From Oscheius dolichura (Eukaryota; Nematoda; Chromadorea; Rhabditida; Rhabditidae), in the NCBI GenBank assembly GCA_932521035.1, contig OW051496.1:11098001-11162000 (forward strand): a DNA stretch of 64,000 nucleotides. Direction: 5' to 3'. The notes under the pieces are model-generated. The model was not told the DNA's origin. It saw only the letters and a list, made by a program, of their open reading frames with translations, and searched no databases. Positions within the stretch are counted from its first letter, which is position 1. Every line of letters starts with the position of its first letter. Below, one piece after another: positions 1 to 12,900 of the stretch. Made by a program: the position numbers and the translations under genes.

Positions 1-770
1 AACCTTCTCTTTCCGCAACATTATATCACAAACTGGGGAGAAGTCTCACTCTATTTCGAGTTTGCTCCTTTTCCAACTTAAAACCACATTATATTCGAGC
101 CTCCACTATGGGACCTTTACAGTAATTTCCATTGAATAGATCAAAATTTAGAGGACAGGACTTAAATAACTAGAAACGGCCCATAGGAGGATAATTACCT
201 GATACCCGGGGAGGGAACACGACCCTCTCTACTGGCCAGCTTGGCCATGAATAATTCCCAGCTACGAGCAGATGTTTTATTGTGTTTACCGCGTGTAAAA
301 CTGAGATGTGTTGCCCTCTCAATGTCATTTGTCGCCTCCGCCAAGAAATTGTCCTCGTATTACAACCCCTGATCCAACACCCCCCACAACGTGTGTTTTC
401 TATTCTATTCCTTTTCTTCCTGGCCTCGTCTCGTTTAAGATGAGAATTCAGCTACGGCTATTAATCATCCTCCCCTGGCTGTCGGCTGTTTATGGTTATA
501 TCCGTCGTGGATCCCCCCCACCCTGCCCTTATCCCACCCGCCGCAGCCTAATTATTTCTTCGTCTTCGGACCATATGAAATTTCACACTGTATTCCCTCT
601 CGCCTTCTGATAGTTTTCTCTCTTCTTTTGTCAATTTTGCCTCGTCACCAGAAGCTGGTTCATTGTGACGCCGCCATTGTGTCCATTCTGTTGCTTGTCA
701 TTTGATTTTCTCTCTCTCTAAAAATCAATATCTCCTTATTATAGGATGTATGACTGAATAGAATAGAGAC
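1..770. other. Upstream non-coding region of the RasGAP gene
   Basis: No gene is recognisable here. Short open frames are pyrimidine-rich and lack splice support. A 3' splice-site consensus (ttattatag) ends at 744, 26 nt before the RasGAP start codon at 771, so the end of the segment is either a 5' UTR intron or a spliced-leader acceptor. Confidence 0.5.
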
Positions 771-3700
771 ATGGCCGAGGTACGCAACCCTCGCCTTGTT
801 CGGGGGCGTATCGTCTACAAATCAAAACGGTAAGGACTCGGGAGAGGGCAGCTACTCCCCTTCCTCAAAGAGAGAGCCACAGTGGTCCCGTAACGACTAT
901 GCCTCTCAGCAGTTAGCCACGTTTGATCTCTAAACAGGCGGAGGAGTTCATCCTAGGAACTTCTGACGAGAGTTTTCTAATTTTGCAAATATTCAGCTGT
1001 GATCTTATGGCTCAGGGGGTTCCAGGTATGAATCTGATGAGGTTGTGGCCTTTTAAAAAGAAGAGTAAGGGGAATTTCCACCAGGCAGGTATCCTCCTGC
1101 TCGTCTGCCCCGGTCCTCTGCTTATTAGAAGACAACGTTTAATACTACACCCCGTCGATGAAACTGATTCCCCCCATCCCAGCCTCTGCGGACATCTGCT
1201 TTCCTTCCCAGCCGGCCGACCATCCTCAAACATCCGCTAATCCCAAAACTAGCGTTCTAGGAGAGAGGAGGGATTATACGACCGCTGTTCCATTATCCAT
1301 TTCCCAGTTGGAACTCGTCTCGTCCGCTCTCGGACTCCTCTGCCCCTTGGCTGCCTCTACCCTATCTTCCCAAGGGTCTAGCCTCTCTCAAATTGAGTTG
1401 GGTGTAGTTCCCCCGAAATTGGGATAATCCTCCCGGCCTGTCCTCCTTCTCATAAGTGAATTTACACTGACTTGCCTCCCAGCTGCTTTTTTTCGGCCCA
1501 GACTCTCTCCGTCGCGTCAACTATTCCATCCTAAATGTTGAAATGTTCAAAATGAGGATTCTCTGCGGAACGTATACTGTGAATGACGAGGAGGATCGGT
1601 TAGTTTTGCTGTTAAATAGTCAGCCAGCGAGTGTATGAGAGGGAGGATACTGTATAGACCTTTAAATTCAACTGGACACATTTCAGGATGCTTCACCGGT
1701 CAGATATACAGAGGTCGCAGGAGAATCTCTTGAGTCTGACCTACGGGACGAGGGCCTTCTCCACCCCTAGTAGGGATCAGCAGTCGCTGCGATCCTCCCG
1801 GTCACATGAGAGTCTTCTAAACTTCGGAGCCACCACCCATATGATTGATCTTGGTAAGACCTCAAAAAAGAGAGAAGGCCGACTGATATTATAGGCGACG
1901 GCTCGCGTATCCACCCCGTCCACCCGTCCGTGGTCGATGTCCCAAATTGTTTCCGAGTAGCCAATACCTATTATGCGTGTCGGACTCCACAAGAACGAAA
2001 TCGCTGGATGGAGAAGTGAGTCTCTCTTTTCTTTTCCGGTTGACCTCAACTGCCTCGTCCTATTACCTGGCGCCCCCGTGTCCTTAGGGTAACCGCCGCC
2101 AGGGGGAACCTCTGTCCAATCGATTGACTGTCGCGGGGGCATACGCTAATGAGTGGTCGCTGTTGTGGTCACCTCACACCCCAACAGTTGGCCACTTTCC
2201 GGAACTGTCCTTCAAACTTCAGACCTAGAAAAGGGAGACGAACGTTTGAACGGTTCAGCTGTCAATCGTCTCCCCTAATTATCCCGTCAGTTGAGCCGTT
2301 ACCAGTCTCTCCGATACATTGATTTATTCCCAGATGTGGCGGCCTCTTCTCCCCCTCTGACCCTCCTCCATTTTACAGTCCTTTCTTTAACGGGGAACAG
2401 TTTAAAGGAGCGAAGACCATTGTTATTTTCCGGGGTAGACGCACCCGATTGAAAGGCGTTTACAGCTTCCATAACCCTGGAATCCCCTTCCTTTTTCCCT
2501 CGGCTTCTTTTATAAGGAAGATGCCTCCCAAAAGCAGAGAGACGACTACTATTTGTGACTGGGATTTGTTTAATTCTGTCCCTCTCTCCCCTGGGTGACA
2601 CCCGATCCTGTTAGTTGTGCCCTGCACCTGACTGAGAATAGCACCCCCTCCGGGCATCCTCCTCATCCTCCTCCGCCTTCTTCCGTCCTCATTTGGTCTT
2701 ACGAGGTCGGCCCCGTCTCCTCGTTATCGCCTCAAATCCTCTCTCTATCCTCTCTTTTGAATGGGCGGCAGATCCTCTTCGTCTAGTGTTTTCCCCTAAT
2801 TTAACCCCTATAAAAGGCTGATCCCCCCTGAAGAAAAAGAGAAGTCGGGCCGTTGATCCGGCAAACCTTTCCCCCCAGTCCCCTTCCCTTTTGTTAATCG
2901 TCTTTAACTCCTCTGATGCACAAACAGAGAACCCGGTTCCGGCTGCAAGTCCTTTCCGGTCAGCAGGGAAAGAAGCAATCAAACCGTTTCATTTTTTCTC
3001 TTCCTGTCTTCTTCTTCCTCCTCGAGAGACAACAAAACAATTCACAGCCCAGAGAGTTTGCCAGTTGGCAATCCGCCCGCTTGAAAAAGCAGATCTCTAT
3101 CTTCTGTCGGCGTGGAAGGCGCGTTTTATTTGGGGGAAGTGGCAGTTCAAGGTTAATAGTAGCAGCAGCAGCCTGTATAAGATGCCCTGTCCATATTGAT
3201 CTATTCAGCCTTTTCTGTGATATTCTTCCTAGTCCCCTCTCTCTCTCTCTCTCTCTGCCAGGTGCTGTCCTTGGTTTCAATACCTCCTCCCCCTCTCTCA
3301 CCACCTGCTGTTATTGTCCCGGATCACCTGCCAAATTGAGAGAGACAGTCGGCTGTCTCCTTTTTGAATCCTCCTCCTCTCCCAGTAGCCACTACACTAC
3401 AAATGTAATTGGCAGAGGGGCCACAATGGGGCAATCTCGTTGTCAGTCAGATTAATCCCCCCAGGGAGAAGAGGACCAGTTACAGTTTTCCAATTGGACG
3501 ACGAGAGCGAGTAGTCGAATGGATAGTTTTCGTTTGTTTGTCTGATTACACGTCTCTTCTCCAAAACTGGATGCGACTGAGGGTCTTTTTCACACTTTGC
3601 CTCGTGTTCTCGTCCCTGTCGCTGACCATTTACACGTCGTTTCGATTTAAGCCGTTTCCCTAGATCGTCCTCTATCCAAATTTTATGGTTTCTAGGGTAA

Positions 3701-6700
3701 GAGACCACGGGGCGGTGATAACAATCCCAACCTATCAACCCCACGACCTTCAACCAAAAATAGCGGGGAAGCCGCTCCTTGACCACCCAATCCTGTATTC
3801 TTTTCTCTATCCTCCACAAAATTATCCCGCCATTCTCCCGGCCCATAATGATTTCCTGTCTCTGCTCTCCTGTATTTACTGGTTGTGCTCTGCCTGCCTC
3901 CAATTGTCTAATAGAGCAGCCGCCCTGCATCTGTCCGTTCAGCAAATAAACGAGGAATAACATTATACCTGGTAATTAGAACGGCTTTCTGATCCCCCTC
4001 CTCCTGTATTGATCACTTCCGTGACCTCTATAACCGTGTGTACCTTTTCCCACAGACAGAAGGACAGATCTATGCCCCGAGGATATTTAACATCCGCGCG
4101 AGGGCGATAGGACTATCTCCCGCTTTCCTTATCCTCCATATTAATCAAATAAACCCCCGTCGTTTTCAGCTTAAATCGTATTGTGAACCCCCGGCTGGAT
4201 ATGCAACGCCGGGTGGAGCACAGCCTTCAACTTTGGGTTCTGGAGGCCAAAGGGATCCCCTCGAAGAAGCGATACTTCTGTGAATTCAGCCTGGATCGAG
4301 AGCCCTATGGGAGGACGACTTCCAAGCCACGGACGGACAACGTCTTCTGGGGAGAGTTCTTCGAGTTCAAGTAAGTCTTGAAGGGAATGAACTGACTGCG
4401 TCTTTTAGCATGCTCCGGCAGAACAAGGTCCTCTGCGTCGACCTGTACCGAGAAGGCGACCTGAAGAAGAAGAAAGGCTCCTCCACCCTCGTGGGCTATG
4501 TCAAGATCGACGTCGACCAAATCACCAGCCGACATCCTGTCGAAAGATGGTCAGTCAGTCCTGTTTCAGCCAATTTGTGCACTTTTTCTCTATGCAAAAT
4601 AAGGGTCAAGAAGTCCCGGGGATGAGTTTCCCACAGAGTGAGGTGGCCCACTTTCTTTGGGTCGAGAGACGCCAATTGCCGTCCTAATTTTGAGGATTTA
4701 GACTATTTGCCTCGCCTTTTCCCTCCCGGCCGTGACCTTTTCCAAAATGCCTCAACACCAAAAATTCTTATCTTGTTAGATAGGGCAGGCGATGTTCTGT
4801 GTCATTTGGCCCGTTGTGATTCGCCCCAACAGGACTGCCATTTTTACAATATTTTGTACTTTTCCCATCATAAGGTTGCTCTAGTCTGCAAAACAAGGTT
4901 ATTCTCTGTCCCCTGCCGTATTTTGCTCTTCCGGTTATCCTTAAAATGAACTGTTAGAATTTTGGACGTGGTTCTTTTAAAACGCCTGCATTTCCATTTC
5001 CTGTCTACTGCAGCTCCAAAACTTTTCCCTTCCCTTTAAAACGCTTTTCCCCGTATATGTTATAGGCGATAATCGGTCACTTTCCCTCCCTTTTCGGTAT
5101 CATTAAGCCCCCCGTTTTCACTTCTCGTTCTACTTATCTCATTATCCCCCTCTCTCGCTGTTTTTCCTTCCCCCACTCTTCATGACCTTGTTTGGGATGG
5201 CTGTCACCCGGTGGCATACCTCCTCGTCCGCTAATTAGAAGGCCCAGCTCGTTTTTCATGAATTGTCACGGAGATTAGCCCTGCCCTTCCCCTTCTATAG
5301 GGGCAATATATTTCTGACTGTCCATTCCAACCAAGGCCGTTGACACGCAATTTCGCGCTCCGTTCTGATAGTCTGTCTGAGGCTAGGCCCCGTCTCTTTT
5401 TAAGCCTCTCTTCAATCTGTGACCTCTCCTCTCCTCCTCCCTCTTCTCGCCTTTGTGGGTGTGTTTTTCTCTCCCCCAACTTGTGTCGGGAAAAACGCGC
5501 CGCAATGATCATTTCGAGTAGAATATTGGCAAGGACGAGTCGTTGCCGTCTCCATCACTAGCCTTTTCCCTTTGTGACATCCTATTTGTACTTCTCTTCC
5601 TTTCCGTATTGTGACCATTCCCGTGGTGGGGAGTGCCATTGAGCTACTCTGCTGGAAACCGTCTTCTCCCGTTAAAAACACACTCATGGCAGGAACCACC
5701 AGGCCATCCTCCCTCTCTTCTCCTCTTCTGACAAAAGGGGCAACCTCTTGACAGTCCAATTACCGCCTTTCTTATATAGGGAATACGGTGGTTTGGCAAT
5801 GCTTCCTCTGCTTTTTCCCCTTGTTTCAGCCATCTGCCACGCTTGTAAATTACCCAAGACGCGTGTCCACTTTTTCCCCACCTTGTCAACGTGGCCGTCT
5901 CCCTTTCCTTTCCCCCCTAGGCTAATCCACTGCCGGTTCGTATCAGTCAGTCATGAAGCCCCTCTCACATTAGGGGGGCTATTTGGCATGCAACCCGACT
6001 TTCTGCGACTCTCTGCGCACACACATCCAGTGCTAATATGCAGTGTCACGGCGAGCCGTTCCAAACCGTCACTTCTTTTTCCTCGGCGCGCCGGTGACAG
6101 ACTTCCCATTTGTGACCCCTATCTCTCTGTGTGGCGAGGGCAATTTATATCCGAGGCACTTTCCATAATTGCCTGCTTTTTTCTCCGGGCCAAAAAAGCC
6201 CTTGTCTCTCCTCTCCTCCCTCTTGCTTCCTCTGCCCCCGCACCCGTAAAAACTCGGTCGCTAAGCCTTACTTTAGTCTCCGAACTACAGTACCTCGTCC
6301 TGCCGAGACTGTAGGTGTGCGGGGAGCATCCTCTCACGCTCTTTCTCCTCCTAAATATTTGAGATTCAGTCATGGGAAAGGATCCCCACCTGTCCTCCTC
6401 CCTCATCCTCCCTATAACCATCGACTACGGGGTAAACCGCCTCGGCGATGCCGAATTCTCAAACGAGAGGCGGAATATATTCAAAATTATGTGGTGGTCG
6501 GTAAAATTCAAGAAAAATTTTGTGCAATTCACTACAACCTTTGGAAATTATTGCAGGTAGCCGAGGAACTTTACGGCTGCTTGAGTACAAGTGTAATTTA
6601 CAGGTATACGGTAACCACCACCCATGACAGTGGAAATCGACTGGCCAATGCCTTGGGGACGAAGAGCACCGCTCCGGAGCAGCCGGCCATTCGGATAAAG

Positions 6701-9155
6701 GTAGGCAGACGGCCGTCCTCCTCACATGATCTCTTCAGGCTAGATGGCAGTCGGTGGATGTTCTCCCCCTTTCGGACTATGACGACCTCAAGCACTTCTT
6801 AACCTATTGCTATCAGCCATTGTGTGCCAAATTGGAGCCGATCCTCACCGTGAAGACAAAAGAAGACCTGGCCACCTCGATGGTCCGCGTCTTCCACGAC
6901 CAGAAGATGGCTAAAGACTTCCTCTGTGACCTGGTTATGATGGAGATTAAACTCCTAGACAATGACCATCTAATGTTCCGGGGCAATTCCCTGGCGACGA
7001 AGGCTATGGAAGCCTATATGAAGCTGGTGGCAGACGACTACTTACAGGTGGGGAGAATGAAATAATAAGAGACAAATAATATTTAGGACACGTTGTCAGA
7101 CTTTATTAAAGAACTCATCGAGAGCAAGGAATCCTGTGAGGTGGACCCCCTGAAGCTGAACCCGATCTCGAGCAGCGTGCTGGAGAAGAACAGGGCTCTG
7201 CTGATGAAATGGGTGGAGAAGGCCTGGTACAAGATGTACGAGAGGTGGGGAATATTCCCTTTTCATAATCAGGGGGATATTCAGCTCGGGGAGGCTGCCC
7301 TGTGAATTGAGAGCGGTCTTCTGTGCCATTCGGGACCGTCTCGAATTGGAGAGGAAAGGCGACCTGGCCGACACCCTGATTTCCTCTTCCATATTCCTCC
7401 GCTACCTCTGCCCAGCCATCCTCAGTCCCAGTTTATTCAACCTGGTAGGGGATCCCCCTCTCCTTATAGTAATCTATCCTCCAGTGTGACGAATACCCGT
7501 GTGGAATAACGGCGAGAAATCTCACTCTAATAGCCAAGACCCTCCAAAATCTGGCTAATTTCACCAAATTCGGTGGCAAGGAAGCCTATATGGAGTTTAT
7601 GAACTCGTTTGTGGAGAGGGAATGGCATCGGATGAAGGACTTCCTACTGCGCATCTCAACTGGGTAAGTGGCTAGCGGGCGAGAGCAATTTCTCATAGTT
7701 TTAGACCGGTTGGACGGCCGACCAGTAGTGCTGACGTGAATCTGGGTAAGGAGTTGAGTCTGATCAATATGTACCTGGAGGAGTCGTGGACTCCCGAGGT
7801 GGGAGGAGTACTGTACCCCGTCTAAATGACTCTTTAGGTGGAGAGGACCAGCGACGATAGGAGGCTACTCGAATTGAGACAGATTCTGTTGGCTTTGAGG
7901 GATAAGAGAAGGCCAAAGGGACAGCAGCAGGCCCCCTTGACCCACCAGGCCAGCAGCGATTATGAGAACAGTCCCCAGCAGCCGGTCATCAGGTAGGCAA
8001 AGACGGAGCCAGTAATCTTAAATTTAGAGGGAGAAGTGAAAATCTGCCGGCGTATCGCAGCACTCCGCCTTCCGGGCAGGCCACGGTACTGACAAGGAGT
8101 CGACCGGCTGCCCACCTGCTGACAAGCGATGACTACGTGACAAGTGCTGCTCTCGCCGTGGGTTTAGCCCGGGAATCTCTAATAATCCAAATTATAGTCA
8201 ACAAACCATCGCCTGATGCGGCTGAGTGATGAGATAGGGACATCCAGCAGCCGGACGAGTGAGAAAACAAGCAGCAGTGGCGAGGCCCGGGACACGGATA
8301 GCGACGGCGAGATACGGACAGGCCGGCCACGGGCACGGAAGGCCAAGAAGAGGATAGAAGTCTCCGAGACGGGCAGCCTCCCCCCATCCAGCGGCTACCA
8401 CTCCAAGGAGCCTAGCAACTACAGTACCTCTGCGAGTTCCTCGCCAGTTGAGAGAGCCACCGCCGTGTCCATCTCCAATCCGGGGTTTTCTCCAGTTAAA
8501 GAGGGCACTTCCGGCTACGGTAGCTATCACAGCTCAACGTATGATGGGTATAGGAGAGCCAGTCCGCCTCCCTACGACCCAGAGATGCATAACTACGGCT
8601 ACTCCGTAAGACTTGCTCTAAAATTGAGGGCATACGGTAATATTATAGATCTACGCCGTGCCGCCAGATTGTGATACCTCTCCCCGGACAAGTAAGGTCC
8701 AACCGAGGACGAATCCCCGCGCCTCGCGGAGCTCAGCCGTGTTGAGACCAACCATTGTGGATATTGATGTGAATCAAGCCAATCCTAAACCGGAGGTATT
8801 GAAGACTAATAATAATAATGAGGTGAGAAGGAGGGAGAAGAGTAGTTACCGTAATCCAGGTGGATATAATCGAGAAGCAGAGGAAGGAGATCGAAAGGCT
8901 GAAGAGGGAAAAGGACGAGGTCGAAGAGCACCAGAAGAAAGAGATTCGCCGACTGATGAGGGAAAATGCTGAATTGAAAAGACAGATGACGGAGACGGCC
9001 AAATACTCCATCATACCAATTGACAAGGTTACCGTATTCCCCCACCTCCCGGTTAAGAAAGACAATTCCAGATCTCGGATAGCGGCGCCTCGGAGGAGTC
9101 TTACGATTCCCTCAGTTCGTTGGATCGTCTCCGTAAGCCGGCTGTCCAGTGTTAG
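771..9155 (+). CDS. gap-2: SynGAP/GAP-2 type Ras GTPase-activating protein
   Basis: This protein speeds GTP hydrolysis on Ras/Rap at membranes. Seventeen exons keep one frame: 771-829, 1687-1853, 1895-2015, 4170-4370, 4409-4549, 6604-6700, 6739-7047, 7087-7244, 7285-7444, 7485-7663, 7705-7798, 7838-7992, 8028-8136, 8198-8605, 8649-8822, 8860-9027 and 9072-9155, giving about 927 residues. In order they show a PH-like part (SRSHESLL near residue 57, ERNRWMEN near 110), a C2 domain ([19 protein letters not shown]), and a RasGAP domain at about 275-560. The RasGAP domain has the arginine finger in [11 protein letters not shown] (codon at 6979) and the [17 protein letters not shown] motif. A Ser/Pro-rich region and a coiled coil (8860-9000) follow. 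These motifs match the SynGAP/DAB2IP/C. elegans GAP-2 family. The order PH-C2-RasGAP-coiled coil is the family's normal one. Alternative first exons could lie in the three large introns. The last junctions, with no domain to check them, are the least certain. Confidence 0.9.
2016..4169 (+). other. Large RasGAP intron (about 2.15 kb)
   Basis: This intron separates the PH-like part from the C2 exon. It is pyrimidine-rich with a CT dinucleotide run at about 3238-3257. I see no exon of known type. In C. elegans gap-2 several alternative 5' exons are known, so an internal promoter here is possible but not shown by the sequence. Confidence 0.6.
4550..6603 (+). other. Large RasGAP intron (about 2.05 kb)
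   Basis: The intron interrupts the C2 domain between the R and W of an ERWYTV motif, phase 2. The neighbouring introns are 30-60 bp, so two 2-kb introns stand out. The contents are T/C-rich with no recognisable exon. The long open frames in it on both strands are compositional. Confidence 0.6.
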
Positions 9156-9916
9156 AAACTAGTCCCTCTCCTCCTCCCCAAAACCTCTAGAAACCCGTGG
9201 GTATCTCTGTGATAAATACACTCTCTCCCGATACATATAGCATAATCTGAGCTTTCCTATACATTTGACTTGTCAGATATATTGAGACTTCTGAGTACAA
9301 GGCTTTATTCACTTACTTCTTCGACCAAACTAAATGAATAAATATGATAAATTGTATAATATTTATTGAGACAAATAAACGGTTTATATATATATATATA
9401 AAGCAGGCAAAATGGATGGGAATGGGCTGCTTCGGGCTCTTTTGGCCATTAGGTTCCTGCCCCGTCTGCCCGCGGGGGCATAATACGGAAAATTAGGCTT
9501 ACTTTTATAAAAATTGGCATACTCTGGTAGAGAAAAATGTGCTCTACAAAACTAGCTACTAATCACACCCAGAACTATATATTTTAATGAAATAATCGGC
9601 CCAGGAAGCGCGCTTGTTACTGCCCCCTAGCAAAGACATCTCACCACTGTATATAAGATATTTATTGAGCAAAAAATTGTATACTATAGAATCTTTTTAT
9701 TATCTTTGATATCACGCGAAAGATTTAAGTGAAAAGTAGTTGTAAAATAAAGGAAAAGAAAATATACAATAGAAAAAATGTCTATGTTTCTAGCACACTC
9801 TTATTATGCAAAATAACACTGGTTATAATGAGCGAAACAGTTGGCAGGATGGGGATGAATAGACGATGGTATGGATAAAAAGAGAGATAGAGGGGAAGAG
9901 GGGGGATAGTAGTACT
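9156..9916. other. Convergent 3' region between RasGAP and filamin
   Basis: RasGAP (+) and filamin (-) end tail to tail. Candidate poly(A) signals for RasGAP are AATAAA at 9337-9342 and 9374-9379. For filamin the reverse complement TTTATT occurs at 9661-9666 and 9696-9701. A TA dinucleotide run lies at about 9387-9401. No coding signal is seen. Confidence 0.6.
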
Positions 9917-12900
9917 CTAATGATATTTACCTTTATGTCTAGGAGGAGTAGGGGCCGCCGAGTAGGGAGACATGCCGGGGCCGATGGGAGGAGGACCCAT
10001 GTAGCCGCGAGGCGGCGGGCCACCCATCGGGTGAGGAGGGCCCATGAACATTGGAGGAGGAGGACCAACCCAGCCGGGAGGGATGAAGGGAGTGGCCGGC
10101 GAGGGGCTAGGCACCTCACCGCGGAGGAACCTGGCCAACTCCTGTTCTGTGTCGACGATCATTACGAAGAATGGACTGCCGGGCACGTGCTCCCCGTGCC
10201 ATTTTACTTCCACCTAAAATATTTGGTATCTACACCTTGTTTAGAAACCAACCTGATAGTCTCCCGGCTCCTTTGGCTCGTACTTGCAGTGGATAGTCCT
10301 CTCATTTTTCTTTTCCCTCTGCATTTCCACATTGAATGCCCCTTTTGGGCCGCGGACCCGCACTGTCAGCTGTCCTGCCCCGGCACCTCGTGTCTCCACC
10401 ACAAAATTCGATTTAAACCTGGAAATATACCACTCTAGGAAAATCTCTACAGTATTCCTACAGGGAAAGAATGCCGTGCTCAATTCCAGGGCCATAGACC
10501 CTAACCTTCGACGGATCTGGAGGAAGAGATACGTGGATCAGGAAGGGGCTTCCTCTAACATGTTGATCGTTGTATTTCACTGTCAGAGTATGCTTTCCAA
10601 CCTAAATTTTACTTTAATAAGGTTTACAATAACCCGACTGACCTCAGTTGGCCGAATGTTCAGGGTGTAGGTTCCATCCCGATGGTCATACAGCTCGCAG
10701 TAGGCAGGCTTGACGGGTCCCATGCAATTGGCAGACAATTGCCCGGGACCGGCTCGTCTTGTGTCAATAAGGGTCTTGATGTCTTCTTGAATAATTCCTA
10801 TTTTCAGGGTAGAGGCGTCAACCGTGATCAGATCTGCTGGCAGAGTCGCCGTGTCCGCTATCACCTGAACGCTGGCCATCCTCCCCGTTGGTCGGCTGCT
10901 CACCTTATAGGGCGAGCCATTGGTATGTTTTCCATTCCACAGGACGTGCAGCTCATAGGTGCCTGCCGTCAGTGGGGTGTATTGCGCCTTGAAGACGTTG
11001 TGGCTGACCGGCTGGATTCTGACCGGGATGTCCACCTTCTGTCCAAGCAGCGAGGCTGTCAATCGTCCTTCTAAAGAATCTGGTCAGGGTACGATAGGAG
11101 GTAACCTCGTTGGATGTCGCTGCCATCAACAATGAACTCATTTGGCTCCTTCAACATAGCTCGGTGGAGAGCATCTCCCCGGACAATCAGTCTGCTCACC
11201 TCGTCCTCGTGAGATCCGCCGGATCTTTCCCTAAACCTCCTTTGAACCCTTTCACTTGAGTGTCTACCTGGCATGGACAATGACCTTCTCCTCCCGAACA
11301 CGTTCTCTCCTCTCAATCTCGGGAGACCTCTCTGATCTCTGATATTCATGGTAGGCTTGTCTTGAGGTAGACGCCATGGGTGGCTCCTCCTTGGAGTACC
11401 TAGCCCGTACGGGAAAGGCCGTCTCCACGGGGAGCTCGTTCCAATAGAGGTAGATCGAGTACCTACAGATTCTAGTCATTCCCAGGCTAATAAAAACCAA
11501 CTTGTCGGGTCGGGGAGGATTAAACGAGACTCGATATTTGCCGTAGCCCAGGTCGTGGACAACCGGACCGTCGCTAAGGAGCGCATCCTCAGCGTCTCGA
11601 ACTTCGGCGCGAAGTTTGCCTATAAGCCGCTTATAAAACATAGCCACGGGTGGCCGTTACCGGGTCCGGCAGCGGTCGCGTCCACGTCGAAGACGTTTTC
11701 CTGTCCGAGACGCAACAAGAGGCTACCGTCGCGGTCCATGTCCAAGTCGTTGACGATGACCTTGCCCGGGTCCACTACTCTCACCATGAAGGGGCTTCCC
11801 TTGAGGGCCTTGTTGTTGAATTGGATGTCCACCATATGGGGACCGACTTCTTCCGGATAGAACACAACTTCCGATGTACCATTCGGTCTTCTCATCACAT
11901 TGTGTCGGAGTTTCCTCTCACTGGGACCTGTCACGGAGACTTTCAATCCTCCGTTCTGCTTTTTCGGATCGAAGATGATACTGGCTGGCTCTCCAATCTT
12001 CACGGATTGATCCATAGCCGCTCCATAGACTGTAGCGTGTTCCATCTCCCCAACCATGATGGTTTGAGGATAGCCGGGCAGCTGGAAGCCGGCCATTCGG
12101 ACATTGACCTTATGAGGGCCGGTCTTATTGGGGAGGAAGGTGAAGCGGTCATTGCCTCCAGGGGATTTGAGCATCTCCACGCGGAGAGGAGATCCGGCCG
12201 GATCGGTAATGTCTACTTGAAGCTCGCCGGTTCCTCCATCCCGTCGCTCGACTGTCATGGTAGTGGCATGGCGGAGGACGAGCTGGTCGTCCAGCCCACT
12301 GACCACTATCTTCTTGGGGTCGATGACGTCGCACCGGAAGGGGGATCCACTGACCGGTGCATTGTCAAACGTCACCTCAATGTTGTGAATACCTAGAACA
12401 GTTCATATTCCCCCGTTTGGAATCCCTTACCAGTCATTTCTGGTGTAAATTCGACCCAGTAGCTGTCATCCGCCTGTTTGTAGCATCTGACAGGCAGGGG
12501 GCCTCCTTTCGGATCTGAAATATCTCTATGAACCCGGGGAATAAAGAGAAAGGGAGAATAACACATAACATGCAACATGCACCCAACACAGAGGCTGAAA
12601 TTCTGAAAAGGATCCGATTAGGAAGGGGCAGAGACCTGTCACCATCACGTCCAATTCGCCTCTCTGCTTATCATTCAACGCCACTTCGAAGCGAGCCACC
12701 CGGGCTCGTTGTGCCTTCTTCAAAGCATCTCCAATTGCCCTGACATTTCCGGCATCAGTTACAAAACAATCGTAAGGGCATTCTGAATACTGTCGACCGA
12801 GAGGCGGGGAAAAATACCTGGGAGGACGAGACCGTCGATGGTCACGTCGACCAGATGGTTTCCGGCCATTGTTGGAGTAAAGCTACAGACGAGGAGGCCG

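Noticed and set aside
3397-3963. 188-codon open frame on the minus strand
   Set aside because: It lies inside a RasGAP intron, in pyrimidine-rich sequence whose low stop frequency makes long frames likely. No domain or splice signal supports it.
5748-6802. Overlapping plus-strand open frames of about 190-220 codons
   Set aside because: They cover intron sequence and cross the real C2-to-RasGAP junction. The parts at 6604-6700 and 6739-6802 are real exons, used in a phase that leaves the rest as intron.
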